This document shows, piece by piece, positions 1-8,099 of a stretch of DNA of 24,652 nucleotides; position 1 is the stretch's first letter, and each line of letters opens with the position of its first letter. The translations under genes and the position numbers were made by a program. This DNA comes from Pseudomonadota bacterium (GTDB lineage: Bacteria; Pseudomonadota; Gammaproteobacteria; Acidithiobacillales; Acidithiobacillaceae). A model generated the notes under the pieces. It worked only from the letters and a program-made list of their open reading frames with translations. It searched no databases and was not told where the DNA came from. The stretch is taken from NCBI GenBank assembly GCA_021840785.1, contig JAKBXD010000007.1, forward strand, positions 1-24,652. Direction: 5' to 3'.

Positions 1-486
1 CAGGTAGCCAAAACCGGCTATTGGCCGGACGTCACCGTCAGCGTCGGTTATGGCCAGGATTTCCACCCCGGCAGCCCCAACTGGCTGTCAGCGGGGGTTG
101 ACCTGAGCCTGCCGCTATTCCCGGGGGATCGCCAGGACCAGGACGTTGCCGCCGCCCAGGCCAAGGCCCAGCAGGCGCAATATCGCTACGACGATCAACA
201 CCTGGCCCTGGCCCAGCAGGCGCGTGCCGCCTTTGCCCGCTATGAATCCTACAAAATCCAGTTGCAGCGCATGGATCGACAACTGCTGCCCACCGCACGG
301 AATGCCTTTTCCGCAACGCTCGCCGCCTACTCGGCGGGACGCGCCGGACTGGATGCGGTGTTGCGCACCCAGAAGGACGTGCTGGACTACGCCCTGACCC
401 GCCTGCAATACCGCCGCGATCTGGCCCTCAGCGCCGCAGAACTGGATTTTCTCGCCACCCAAGGAGAGGGAGAGATACAACCATGA
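1..486 (+). CDS. Outer-membrane factor of a heavy-metal RND efflux system, CusC/CzcC/TolC-like (C-terminal part)
   Basis: The gene is open from the first base of the window and ends at TGA 484-486, so only about 161 C-terminal residues are visible. The fragment starts with a strand-like stretch (TVSVGYGQDF, then VDLSLPLFPG). A long Ala/Gln-rich helix follows (AAAQAKAQQAQYRYDDQHLALAQQ), and then the helical repeat ending TQKDVLDYALTRLQYRRDLA. This strand-then-coiled-helix pattern is typical of TolC-family trimeric outer-membrane channels. Its stop overlaps the start of the adaptor gene in an ATGA junction, which places it first in a CBA-type efflux operon. In such systems it forms the exit duct across the outer membrane. 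The family assignment is firm from helix pattern and context. The metal specificity (Cu/Ag) is inferred from the downstream pump. Confidence 0.85.
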   Translation, partial: QVAKTGYWPDVTVSVGYGQDFHPGSPNWLSAGVDLSLPLFPGDRQDQDVAAAQAKAQQAQYRYDDQHLALAQQARAAFARYESYKIQLQRMDRQLLPTARNAFSATLAAYSAGRAGLDAVLRTQKDVLDYALTRLQYRRDLALSAAELDFLATQGEGEIQP

Positions 487-1793
487 AGCCACGCAACTGG
501 ATTATCGGCATCAGCCTACTCGTCATTGGTGTGGGTCTCGGGGCCAATGCGGTCTGGTGGCTGCGAACCCCTGCCGCGGCGCCCGGCGCCCACTCCGCCG
601 CAGCTCCGGCAAGTATGCCCAAGCAACGGCACATCCTCTACTGGGCTGCCCCCATGGACCCCAAAATCCATTCGGATCATCCGATGAAGGACAGTATGGG
701 GATGGCCTATATCCCGGTCTATGCCTCCAGCCCGAACGCAAAAAAAGAGTCCGGCCTCAGCATAGATCCACGCCTGGCGCAAAACCTGGGGGTGCGCCTT
801 GTGGCGGTGCAGCACCGGCAGATGGGGCATGCCATCCATACCGTGGGCACCGTGGCGGTGGACGAGAACCGGGTCTATTCCGTCACTCCGCGTTTCTCCG
901 GCTGGGTGACACGCTTGAACGTCCGCGCCGTGGGTGACCCCGTGCAACGTGGCCAGGTGCTCGCCGAGATATATTCTCCCGAACTGTATAGTGCCCAGCA
1001 GGAATATCTCATTGCCCGCCGCCAGGGTGGGGTGACGGAAGGCCCGGCATTGCTGGCGGCAGCCCGGGCGAGATTGCGACTGCTGGGCATGCCGGAAAAC
1101 CAGATCGCGGCTCTAGCCCGGCACGGCACAGCGGAACGCAATGTAGCGGTCATAGCTCCCACTTCCGGGGTGGTCGAGACCCTCCATGCGCGCCAGGGTG
1201 GTTATGTCTCGCCGCAAACGAATCTCTATGAAATAGCCAACCTCGACCGGGTTTGGGTCAATGTGGCGCTCTACTCCCATCAGTTGCCCTGGGTACGGAT
1301 CGGCAACCCCGTGCGTCTGCATCTGCCGGCCTATCCCGGCAAGACCTGGGTAGGACGTTTGAGCTTCCTCTATCCGACCCTCGATCCCAAAAGCCGGACG
1401 GTGACGGCCCGGCTGAGCTTTCCCAATCCTGGGGGAAACCTACGCCCCGGCACCTACGCCGACGCCACGGTTCTGGCCAGTCCCGAGGAGACCCTGGCGG
1501 TCCCCAGCAGCGCCGTACTGCGTACCGGCCAGAGAGATTACGTGATGCTGGGCGAGGGCCAAGGACACTTCCTGCCGGTACAGGTCGCTCTCGGAGTGGA
1601 GGCCGACGGCTGGGTAGCCATCGACAAGGGGCTCAAAGCCGGTGACCGGGTAGTGGAAAGTGCCCAGTTCCTGCTCTATTCCGAATCCCAGTTCCAGTCC
1701 GTCAAGGCCCGTATGTTAGGGGGCAATACGGCGCCTACCAAGAGCGCCATGACCGGGATGGATATGGGTCCAGGAGGGCAGTCTCATGATTAG
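483..1793 (+). CDS. cusB: Efflux RND transporter periplasmic adaptor subunit, CusB-like, with N-terminal heavy-metal-binding domain
   Basis: This 436-residue membrane-fusion protein links the inner-membrane pump to the outer-membrane channel. Residues 5-27 form one hydrophobic N-terminal anchor or uncleaved signal. Residues about 50-80 match the heavy-metal-binding module of Cus/Czc adaptors (YWAAPMDPKIHSDHP, then DSMGMAYIPVY). It uses Met, His and Asp rather than the Cys pairs of other versions. The barrel-sandwich and hairpin region follows (FSGWVTRLNVRAVGDPVQRG, then IYSPELYSAQQEYL), then beta-barrel and membrane-proximal domains. The C-terminus is again Met-rich (MTGMDMGPGG), suggesting extra soft-metal binding. 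The start at 483 overlaps the outer-membrane factor stop, with a purine-rich GGGAG about 10 bases upstream. The stop overlaps the pump gene by 8 bases. The adaptor role is clear, and Cu/Ag preference is inferred. Confidence 0.92.
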   Translation: MKPRNWIIGISLLVIGVGLGANAVWWLRTPAAAPGAHSAAAPASMPKQRHILYWAAPMDPKIHSDHPMKDSMGMAYIPVYASSPNAKKESGLSIDPRLAQNLGVRLVAVQHRQMGHAIHTVGTVAVDENRVYSVTPRFSGWVTRLNVRAVGDPVQRGQVLAEIYSPELYSAQQEYLIARRQGGVTEGPALLAAARARLRLLGMPENQIAALARHGTAERNVAVIAPTSGVVETLHARQGGYVSPQTNLYEIANLDRVWVNVALYSHQLPWVRIGNPVRLHLPAYPGKTWVGRLSFLYPTLDPKSRTVTARLSFPNPGGNLRPGTYADATVLASPEETLAVPSSAVLRTGQRDYVMLGEGQGHFLPVQVALGVEADGWVAIDKGLKAGDRVVESAQFLLYSESQFQSVKARMLGGNTAPTKSAMTGMDMGPGGQSHD

Positions 1794-4700
1794 AGCAATC
1801 ATGCGATGGTGTATGGCAAACCGCGCGCTGGTCGTGATCGCCGCCTTGGTGCTGATTGCCAGTGGTATGTTGGCGATGATGAACATCCCCCTGGAGGCTC
1901 TCCCCGACATTTCGCCCACCCAGGTCATCGTCAAGACTTCCTACCCTGGTCAGGCTCCGCAGATTGTTCAGGATCAGGTGACCTACCCCCTGGAGACCAC
2001 CCTGCAGGAGGTACCCGGTGCCCAGGCCGTGCGCGGCTACTCCATGTTCGGGGACTCCTATGTCTACGTCCTCTTCAAAGGGGGCACCAGCATCTATCAG
2101 GCCCGCAACCTGGTACTCCAATACCTGAGCCAGGTGCAGTCCAAGCTGCCGCCGGGGATCACCCCGGCCCTGGGGCCGAACAGTTCGGGGGTGGACTGGA
2201 TCTTCGAGTATGCCCTCACCGACCCCGGCGGGACCTTGAATCTGGCCCAGCTCACCACCTTGCAGAACTGGTTCCTCAAGTACGAACTGCAGGGCATCTC
2301 CGGCGTTGCGGAGGTGGCCACGCTAGGGGGCATGGTGCAAGAATACCAGGTGGTGGTGGATCCGCAGAAACTTCTCGCCTACCACCTGACCCTGCCGACG
2401 GTGGAGGCCGCCATCCGGGCGGCTAACGGGGAGACCAGCGGTTCGGTGGTGGACATGGGAGACGCCAGTTATATCGTCCGCACCGCGGGCTATATCCATT
2501 CCCTGAAAGACCTGCAAGATGCGTCGCTGGCCGTACGCAACGATGTGCCCATTACGCTGCGGGAGGTGGCCCGGGTGCAGTTGGGTCCACAATTGCCCAA
2601 TGGCGTCGCCGAACTCGACGGTAAGGGTCAGGTGGTGGGCGGTATCGTGATGATGAACCAGGGTGGCAACGCCTATGCCCTCATCCACCGAATTGAGCGC
2701 AAGCTCAAGGAACTCCAGCCCTCCCTACCCAAGGGGGTACAAGTCGTCACCACCTATAGCCAAGCCCCGCTTATTCGGCACAGCATTCACACCCTGACCG
2801 GCAAGCTGCTGGAAGAATCCCTGGCGGTGGCGCTCATTTCCCTGCTCTTTCTGCTGCGTGCACGTTCGGCGCTGGTCGCCCTCGTCGCCCTGCCGCTGGG
2901 AATACTGGCCGCCATCCTCATCATGTGGGCCATGGGCATCCCCGCCAACATCATGTCCCTGGGCGGCATCGCCATTGCCATCGGCGTGATGATGGATGCC
3001 CCCGTGGTCATGATCGAGAATATGCACAAACATTTGGAACACAACCCCGGCATCGACCCTTGGGCAGCGGCCATAGCGGCGACGGCGGAGGTCGGTCCGG
3101 CACTGTTCTTCTCGCTGATTATCATCGCTGTTTCCTTCCTGCCGGTCTTCGCCTTGGGTGGCGAGGAGGGTAAACTCTTCGCGCCGCTCGCCTTCACCAA
3201 GACCTTTTCCATCGCCGCCGCCGCCCTCCTTTCGGTCACCCTGGTGCCCATTTTGATGGCCTGGTTCATCCGCGGCCGCATCCGCCCTGAAAACAAAAAC
3301 CCCCTGAATCGGGTCCTGGCTTTCCTCTACCGTCCGGTCATCCACACTGTCCTGCGCGCGCCCTGGATTATTTTGATTCTTGCCCTGCTGCTCACGGCCA
3401 CCCTCTTTTACCCCTGGAACCGTCTGGGATCGGAGTTTATGCCCCCCCTGAACGAGGGGACGCTGCTCTACATGCCGATATTTCAGGACCCCGCCGTCTC
3501 CATCGGTGAGGCGGCCATGGTTTTGCAGCAGACGGACCGCATCCTCAAGACCTTCCCCGAGGTGAAAACGGTTTTCGGTCAAGCGGGCAGGGCCCAGACG
3601 GCGACAGATCAGGCACCCTTATCGATGTTTGATACCACTGTCACGCTCAAAGAGCCGGATCAGTGGCCCGTCGGGATGACGATACACAAGCTGCAGAACA
3701 GGATGAATGAGGCGTTGCGCATTCCTGGCCTGTCCAATGTGTGGACGCAGCCGATCAAGAACCGAGTGGATATGGTCACCACCGGGTTGACAACCCCTCT
3801 TGGCATCAAGGTGACGGGTCCGGATCTCGATACCCTGAACCGCCTGGGGCAGAAACTCCAAACGGCTTTGCAGAAAATATCCGGCACCCAGAGTGCCTAT
3901 GCGGCACGGGTTGCTGGCGGTCGATATATCGTCGTGCGCACTGATCGCAGCAAAGCCGCCCGTTACGGCCTTTCGGTAGCGGATGTGAACCGTCTCGTGG
4001 AAACGGCCATTGGCGGCAAGGTCCTGAGCACCGCGGTACAAGGGCTGGAACGCTTCCCGGTGGTTCTCCGTTACCCTCGGGAACTGCGCCAATCCCTGTC
4101 CACCCTGATGGAAAGCCGAATCGCCACACCCGACGGTGCCCAGATCCCCCTGGCCCAGGTAGCCGATCTCCGCATCGAGGGGGGGCCAGCGATGCTCACT
4201 AGCGACAACAGCCGTCTGAACAGTTGGATCTACATTGACCTGAAACCGGGCACCAACATCGGCGCCTATGTGCCCCGTGCCAAAGCGGCCATTGCGAAGG
4301 CCGTCAATCTCCCAGGTGGTTACACCGTCTCCTGGGTGGGCCAGTATCAGATCATGCAGCAAACCACTAAACGCCTGGAACTGGTCATTCCTGCCGTCAT
4401 TCTGCTGATCGCCCTGCTCCTCTACTTCAACTTCAAGAACTGGGTGGAGGTGGCCATTATCCTGCTGACTTTGCCCCTGTCTCTGGTGGGTGGTTTCTGG
4501 CTCATCTATTGGCTGAATTACAAGCTCTCGGTGGCGGTGGCGGTGGGTTTCATCGCCTTGGCGGGAGTGGCGGCGGAATTCGGGGTGGTGATGCTTCTCT
4601 ACCTGGACCAGGCCCTCCTCCGGCGGCAGGCCAGTGACACCTTGCGGAACTGGCACGACCTTCGGCTGACCGTCATTGAGGGGACCATGCTGCGCCTGCG

Positions 4701-4896
4701 GCCATTGGCCATGACCTTTACCCTGGTGGTGGGTGGCCTCTTACCCATCATGTTCAGCCATGGCGCCGGTGCCGATGTGATGAAGCGCATTGCCGCCCCC
4801 ATGGTGGGCGGCATGTTCAGCGCCGCGTTGCTGGCCTTGCTGGTAATTCCTGCCCTTTACGCCCTGTGGCAGAAGCGGCGATTGGGCCTACGCTGA
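1786..4896 (+). CDS. cusA: Copper/silver efflux RND pump, CusA family
   Basis: This is a 1036-residue, full-length heavy-metal RND permease, a trimeric proton-driven inner-membrane pump that exports metal from periplasm or cytoplasm. TM1 is at about residues 12-32 (MANRALVVIAALVLIASG). The TM4 proton-relay motif GIAIAIGVMMDAPVVMIEN holds Asp404. The three-methionine relay of E. coli CusA (M573, M623, M672) appears to be kept as LLYMP (M563), APLSMFDTT (M614) and NRVDMVTTG (M663). This supports the Cu(I)/Ag(I) branch over the Zn/Co/Ni CzcA branch. The C-terminal TM block contains GFIALAGVAAEFGVVMLLYL. AGGAGG lies 8 bases before the ATG, and the start overlaps cusB by 8 bases. The stop TGA shares its last base with the ATG of an 8-codon ORF, described under the next entry. 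Confidence 0.96.
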   Translation: MIRAIMRWCMANRALVVIAALVLIASGMLAMMNIPLEALPDISPTQVIVKTSYPGQAPQIVQDQVTYPLETTLQEVPGAQAVRGYSMFGDSYVYVLFKGGTSIYQARNLVLQYLSQVQSKLPPGITPALGPNSSGVDWIFEYALTDPGGTLNLAQLTTLQNWFLKYELQGISGVAEVATLGGMVQEYQVVVDPQKLLAYHLTLPTVEAAIRAANGETSGSVVDMGDASYIVRTAGYIHSLKDLQDASLAVRNDVPITLREVARVQLGPQLPNGVAELDGKGQVVGGIVMMNQGGNAYALIHRIERKLKELQPSLPKGVQVVTTYSQAPLIRHSIHTLTGKLLEESLAVALISLLFLLRARSALVALVALPLGILAAILIMWAMGIPANIMSLGGIAIAIGVMMDAPVVMIENMHKHLEHNPGIDPWAAAIAATAEVGPALFFSLIIIAVSFLPVFALGGEEGKLFAPLAFTKTFSIAAAALLSVTLVPILMAWFIRGRIRPENKNPLNRVLAFLYRPVIHTVLRAPWIILILALLLTATLFYPWNRLGSEFMPPLNEGTLLYMPIFQDPAVSIGEAAMVLQQTDRILKTFPEVKTVFGQAGRAQTATDQAPLSMFDTTVTLKEPDQWPVGMTIHKLQNRMNEALRIPGLSNVWTQPIKNRVDMVTTGLTTPLGIKVTGPDLDTLNRLGQKLQTALQKISGTQSAYAARVAGGRYIVVRTDRSKAARYGLSVADVNRLVETAIGGKVLSTAVQGLERFPVVLRYPRELRQSLSTLMESRIATPDGAQIPLAQVADLRIEGGPAMLTSDNSRLNSWIYIDLKPGTNIGAYVPRAKAAIAKAVNLPGGYTVSWVGQYQIMQQTTKRLELVIPAVILLIALLLYFNFKNWVEVAIILLTLPLSLVGGFWLIYWLNYKLSVAVAVGFIALAGVAAEFGVVMLLYLDQALLRRQASDTLRNWHDLRLTVIEGTMLRLRPLAMTFTLVVGGLLPIMFSHGAGADVMKRIAAPMVGGMFSAALLALLVIPALYALWQKRRLGLR

Positions 4897-4921
4897 TGGG
4901 GCTACGGATGAGGAGGAAGTA

Positions 4922-5026
4922 ATGATCATGGGTGGAAAGGAGGGATACTGCGGGAGTTTTTGTAGCGACAGCAACGTTGGAATTCAACAAGGAAACAGTT
5001 TAACAATAGCAAGGAGACGACAATGA
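4922..5026 (+). CDS. Candidate 34-residue leader ORF between cusA and cusF
   Basis: This short ORF fills the 126-base cusA-cusF gap. A strong Shine-Dalgarno AGGAGG at 4911-4916 lies 5 bases before the ATG. The ORF ends in TGA 5024-5026, overlapping the cusF ATG (5023-5025) as ATGA. The peptide has a CxxxC pair (GYCGSFC) and a basic tail (TIARRRQ). An 8-codon ORF at 4896-4922 shares one base with the cusA stop (TGATG) and one base with this ATG (TAATG), making an unbroken chain from cusA to cusF. I recognise no family. The chain and the ribosome site are seen directly. That it is translated, couples cusF to cusA, or senses metal through its cysteines is inference. Chance is possible at this length. 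Confidence 0.3.
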   Translation: MIMGGKEGYCGSFCSDSNVGIQQGNSLTIARRRQ

Positions 5027-5373
5027 AACGCTTCTATCTCGCCCTCATTCTGCTGTGTTCTTCGGCGGTCACGCTTCCGGCACAGGCGGCCATGGACAAT
5101 ATGGGTGGCACCAAAAACATGGCCGGGGCACAGGCGGTCAAGGCCCAGATATTCATGGGACATGGCAAAATCAACAGCATCAATCCCACCGGCACAGTCA
5201 ACGTTGCCATGGGCCCCGTCAAGGCCCTTGATTGGCCCAAGATGTCCATGAATTTCCTGGTCATGGACAAGGCCATGCTCGCCAGTCTTAAGATTGGCGA
5301 GCATGTGAATTTCGACTTCTCAAAAGATACTGCCGGGGGGTACGTGATCACCAGGATATCGCCAGCCAAATAA
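5023..5373 (+). CDS. cusF: CusF-like periplasmic copper/silver-binding metallochaperone
   Basis: This 116-residue exported protein has a signal peptide (basic MKR, hydrophobic core, probable cleavage after AQA at residue 22). The mature part matches the CusF small beta-barrel (GKINSINPTGTVNV, then ALDWPKMSMNFLV, GEHVNFDF, YVITRI). In E. coli CusF, Cu(I) is held by H36, M47 and M49 under W44. Here W71, M74 and M76 fit the pattern W-x2-M-x-M, but the position aligned with H36 is M63. The N-terminal mature region is also Met-rich (MDNMGG, KNMAG, IFMGHG). It would hand metal to the CusB-CusA complex. AAGGAG at 5011-5016 gives a good start. The stop codon TAA runs into an A7 tract belonging to the opposite-strand terminator. 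Confidence 0.9.
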   Translation: MKRFYLALILLCSSAVTLPAQAAMDNMGGTKNMAGAQAVKAQIFMGHGKINSINPTGTVNVAMGPVKALDWPKMSMNFLVMDKAMLASLKIGEHVNFDFSKDTAGGYVITRISPAK

Positions 5374-5395
5374 AAAAATATGGGGCATCCCCGTA
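5372..5395 (-). terminator. Rho-independent terminator for pssA
   Basis: On the minus strand, a 7-bp stem (arms 5379-5385 and 5389-5395, four G-C pairs, one G-T wobble and two A-T pairs) with a 3-base loop is followed by a run of seven T (plus-strand A7 at 5372-5378). It lies about 110 bases after the pssA stop and overlaps the last bases of the converging cusF gene. Confidence 0.65.
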
Positions 5396-5414
5396 ACCGG
5401 CCTAATCCGGCCTG

Positions 5415-5434
5415 GGCGTCCCCAAGGGGGCGCC
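5415..5434. other. GC-rich perfect-length hairpin between convergent cusF and pssA
   Basis: GGCGTCCCC at 5415-5423 can pair with GGGGGCGCC at 5426-5434, with one G-T wobble. In practice this gives an 8-bp stem with a 4-base loop. There is no T-run on either side. Two direct copies of CCGGCCT lie just before it (5397-5403 and 5407-5413). It may stall transcription from cusF or protect the 3' end of either mRNA. The function is inference. Confidence 0.4.
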
Positions 5435-5503
5435 AGTACAAAATGGTCAGTCGGCGCGCATTTCCTGCACTCTGCATTGGGGCGCATTCACGGTGCCGGC
5501 AAG

Positions 5504-6256
5504 TCAGTGACCAAGGCCACCACGCCGCCGCTGGATACGGTGGCTGCGGATTTGCCACAAGGTCAACAGCAACCCCACCACCACGTAGGAAATCACGGCG
5601 ATAAACAGTACCAGAGGTGGATGCACGGCGACCAGGGCCACAACCAGTACCACAAAGATGGCTAAGGCAAAAGGTACCCGCCCGTGCAGGTCAAAATCCT
5701 TGAAACTGCGGAAACGGACATTACTGACCATCAACAGGCCCAACGCGTAGACCAGTCCCAGCGCCAGATACTCGCTAATCTGTGTCAGCCAGGGATATCC
5801 CTCCCCTACCGCCACCCAGACCAGACTGGCCAGCACTGCCGCCGCTGTGGGTATGGGCAAGCCTTGGAAGTAGCGCTTGGATGCGCTATGCACCTGAGTG
5901 TTAAAGCGGGCCAGGCGCAGAGCACCACAGGCAGTATAGATAAATGCCCCCAGCCACCCGAATTTGCCGAAATCCTGCAGCCCCCACAGAAATACCAAAA
6001 TAGCCGGCGCCATACCAAAGGCAATCACATCCGCCAATGAATCATATTCCGCGCCGAATGCGCTTTCCGTATGCGTCATCCTTGCCACGCGCCCATCCAG
6101 GCCATCGAGAATCATGGCAATAAAAATGACGATGGCGGCCACCCGGTAGTGACCGTTGATGGAAGCAATGATGGAATAAAAACCGGCAAACAGGCTGGCC
6201 GTGGTAAAGAGGTTGGGCAGAACATAAACCCCACGGCGCGGATATCTGGGATTCAT
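5504..6256 (-). CDS. pssA: CDP-diacylglycerol-serine O-phosphatidyltransferase (phosphatidylserine synthase)
   Basis: This enzyme makes phosphatidylserine from CDP-diacylglycerol and serine in the inner membrane. The full CDP-alcohol phosphotransferase signature DGxxAR-x8-G-x3-D-x3-D is present at residues 54-76 (DGRVARMTHTESAFGAEYDSLAD). Several hydrophobic membrane helices follow, for example YLALGLVYALGLLMVS and FALAIFVVLVVALVAV. The protein is 250 residues with a basic tail (SHRIQRRRGG). I chose the ATG at 6256 (MNPRYPRRGVYVLPNLFT). The reading frame extends 10 codons further upstream, but the chosen start forms an ATGA overlap with psd and matches how the family begins. Its product is the substrate of Psd, encoded directly upstream. 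This is the membrane-embedded type rather than the peripheral E. coli type. Confidence 0.95.
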   Translation of the reverse strand: MNPRYPRRGVYVLPNLFTTASLFAGFYSIIASINGHYRVAAIVIFIAMILDGLDGRVARMTHTESAFGAEYDSLADVIAFGMAPAILVFLWGLQDFGKFGWLGAFIYTACGALRLARFNTQVHSASKRYFQGLPIPTAAAVLASLVWVAVGEGYPWLTQISEYLALGLVYALGLLMVSNVRFRSFKDFDLHGRVPFALAIFVVLVVALVAVHPPLVLFIAVISYVVVGLLLTLWQIRSHRIQRRRGGLGH

Positions 6257-6915
6257 GGCTGTTGGGCACCCAAGGTCGCAATACACTGGGCACCCGCACG
6301 CACCCGTTCGCCTACGGCCACCAGGGGCTGGGCATTGACCGGCAGGTAGGTGTCTACCCGCGAACCAAAGCGGATAAAGCCGAAGCGCTGTCCCGCGGCC
6401 ACGCCGCTATCGGCCGCGACATGACAAACAATACGCCGCGCGACCAACCCTGCCACCTGTACGACAGTCACGTCGCTGCCATCGTCGGTTTTCACCCAAA
6501 GGGCATTGCGTTCGTTCTCCAAAGAAGCCTTGTCGAGGGCGGCATTGAAGAATTTACCCGGAAAATACCAGGTTTTCTGCACCTGTCCCTTAACCGGCAT
6601 GCGATTCACATGCACATCAAACACATTCATAAAGATACTGATCTTGAGCGCAGGACGGGAAAGATAGGGATCGTCAACCTGCTCAACGGCGATCACCTTG
6701 CCATCAGCGGGGCACACCACCGATCTTTCCGATAACACCGGCAGGGGACGCCGCGGATCACGAAAGAACTGGAGGCTGAAGAGAAAAAGCAGATAAAACG
6801 GCGCAGCCCACCAGCCATTCGTAAATATCTGCAGCACAATGGCGACACCTAAAAACAAGGCCAAAAAAGGCCAGCCTTCGCGCGCCAGTAAGGGATAAGG
6901 ATAGTCTGTTTTCAT
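6253..6915 (-). CDS. psd: Phosphatidylserine decarboxylase proenzyme, short form
   Basis: Psd decarboxylates phosphatidylserine to phosphatidylethanolamine, completing the pathway begun by PssA. At 220 residues this is the short type, found in many bacteria and archaea, rather than the roughly 320-residue E. coli type. Residues about 16-50 are hydrophobic and form the membrane anchor. The proposed self-cleavage residues are visible: D71 (CPADGKV), H102 (FDVHVNRMP) and G184-S185 in IRFGSRVDTYLP. Cleavage there leaves a small alpha chain with a pyruvoyl group made from Ser185. It overlaps pssA by 4 bases (ATGA). The sequence just before its own ATG is pyrimidine-rich and shows no clear Shine-Dalgarno site, which is unusual for the window. 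Confidence 0.95.
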   Translation of the reverse strand: MKTDYPYPLLAREGWPFLALFLGVAIVLQIFTNGWWAAPFYLLFLFSLQFFRDPRRPLPVLSERSVVCPADGKVIAVEQVDDPYLSRPALKISIFMNVFDVHVNRMPVKGQVQKTWYFPGKFFNAALDKASLENERNALWVKTDDGSDVTVVQVAGLVARRIVCHVAADSGVAAGQRFGFIRFGSRVDTYLPVNAQPLVAVGERVRAGAQCIATLGAQQP

Positions 6916-6944
6916 GGGCGGAGGGTATCAGGAGCCGGACAATG

Positions 6945-7000
6945 ATAAAAGGGCGGAATCAGCACAGGCAGATTACTTTTTGCCCACAGCCATTCCGCCC
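6945..7000 (-). terminator. Terminator after ilvC with a long structured loop
   Basis: A perfect 9-bp inverted repeat (GGGCGGAAT at 6951-6959 and ATTCCGCCC at 6992-7000) encloses 32 bases. On the minus strand the hairpin is followed by TTTTATCAT. Inside the loop, GGCA and TGCC can form a second small helix, extendable by G-T wobbles. It sits between the ilvC stop and the psd start, so it would end the ilvBNC transcript or limit read-through into psd-pssA. Confidence 0.6.
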
Positions 7001-7032
7001 ATGCAGACTATCGCCAATCCCGGCCGCAAACT

Positions 7033-8070
<1,038 letters not shown>

Positions 8071-8099
8071 TTAAGTGATTGTAAATTTTTATTTATGGA

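Noticed and set aside
3619..4656. 345- and 285-codon open frames antisense to cusA (also 2725-3582)
   Set aside because: cusA is certain from its motifs. The antisense products are His/Gln/Asp-rich, typical of reversed membrane-protein codons.
4977..5007. Possible separate cusF promoter (TTGGAA and TAACAAT-like boxes)
   Set aside because: Any transcript start would fall on or next to the cusF ribosome site at 5011-5016, and the boxes match poorly.
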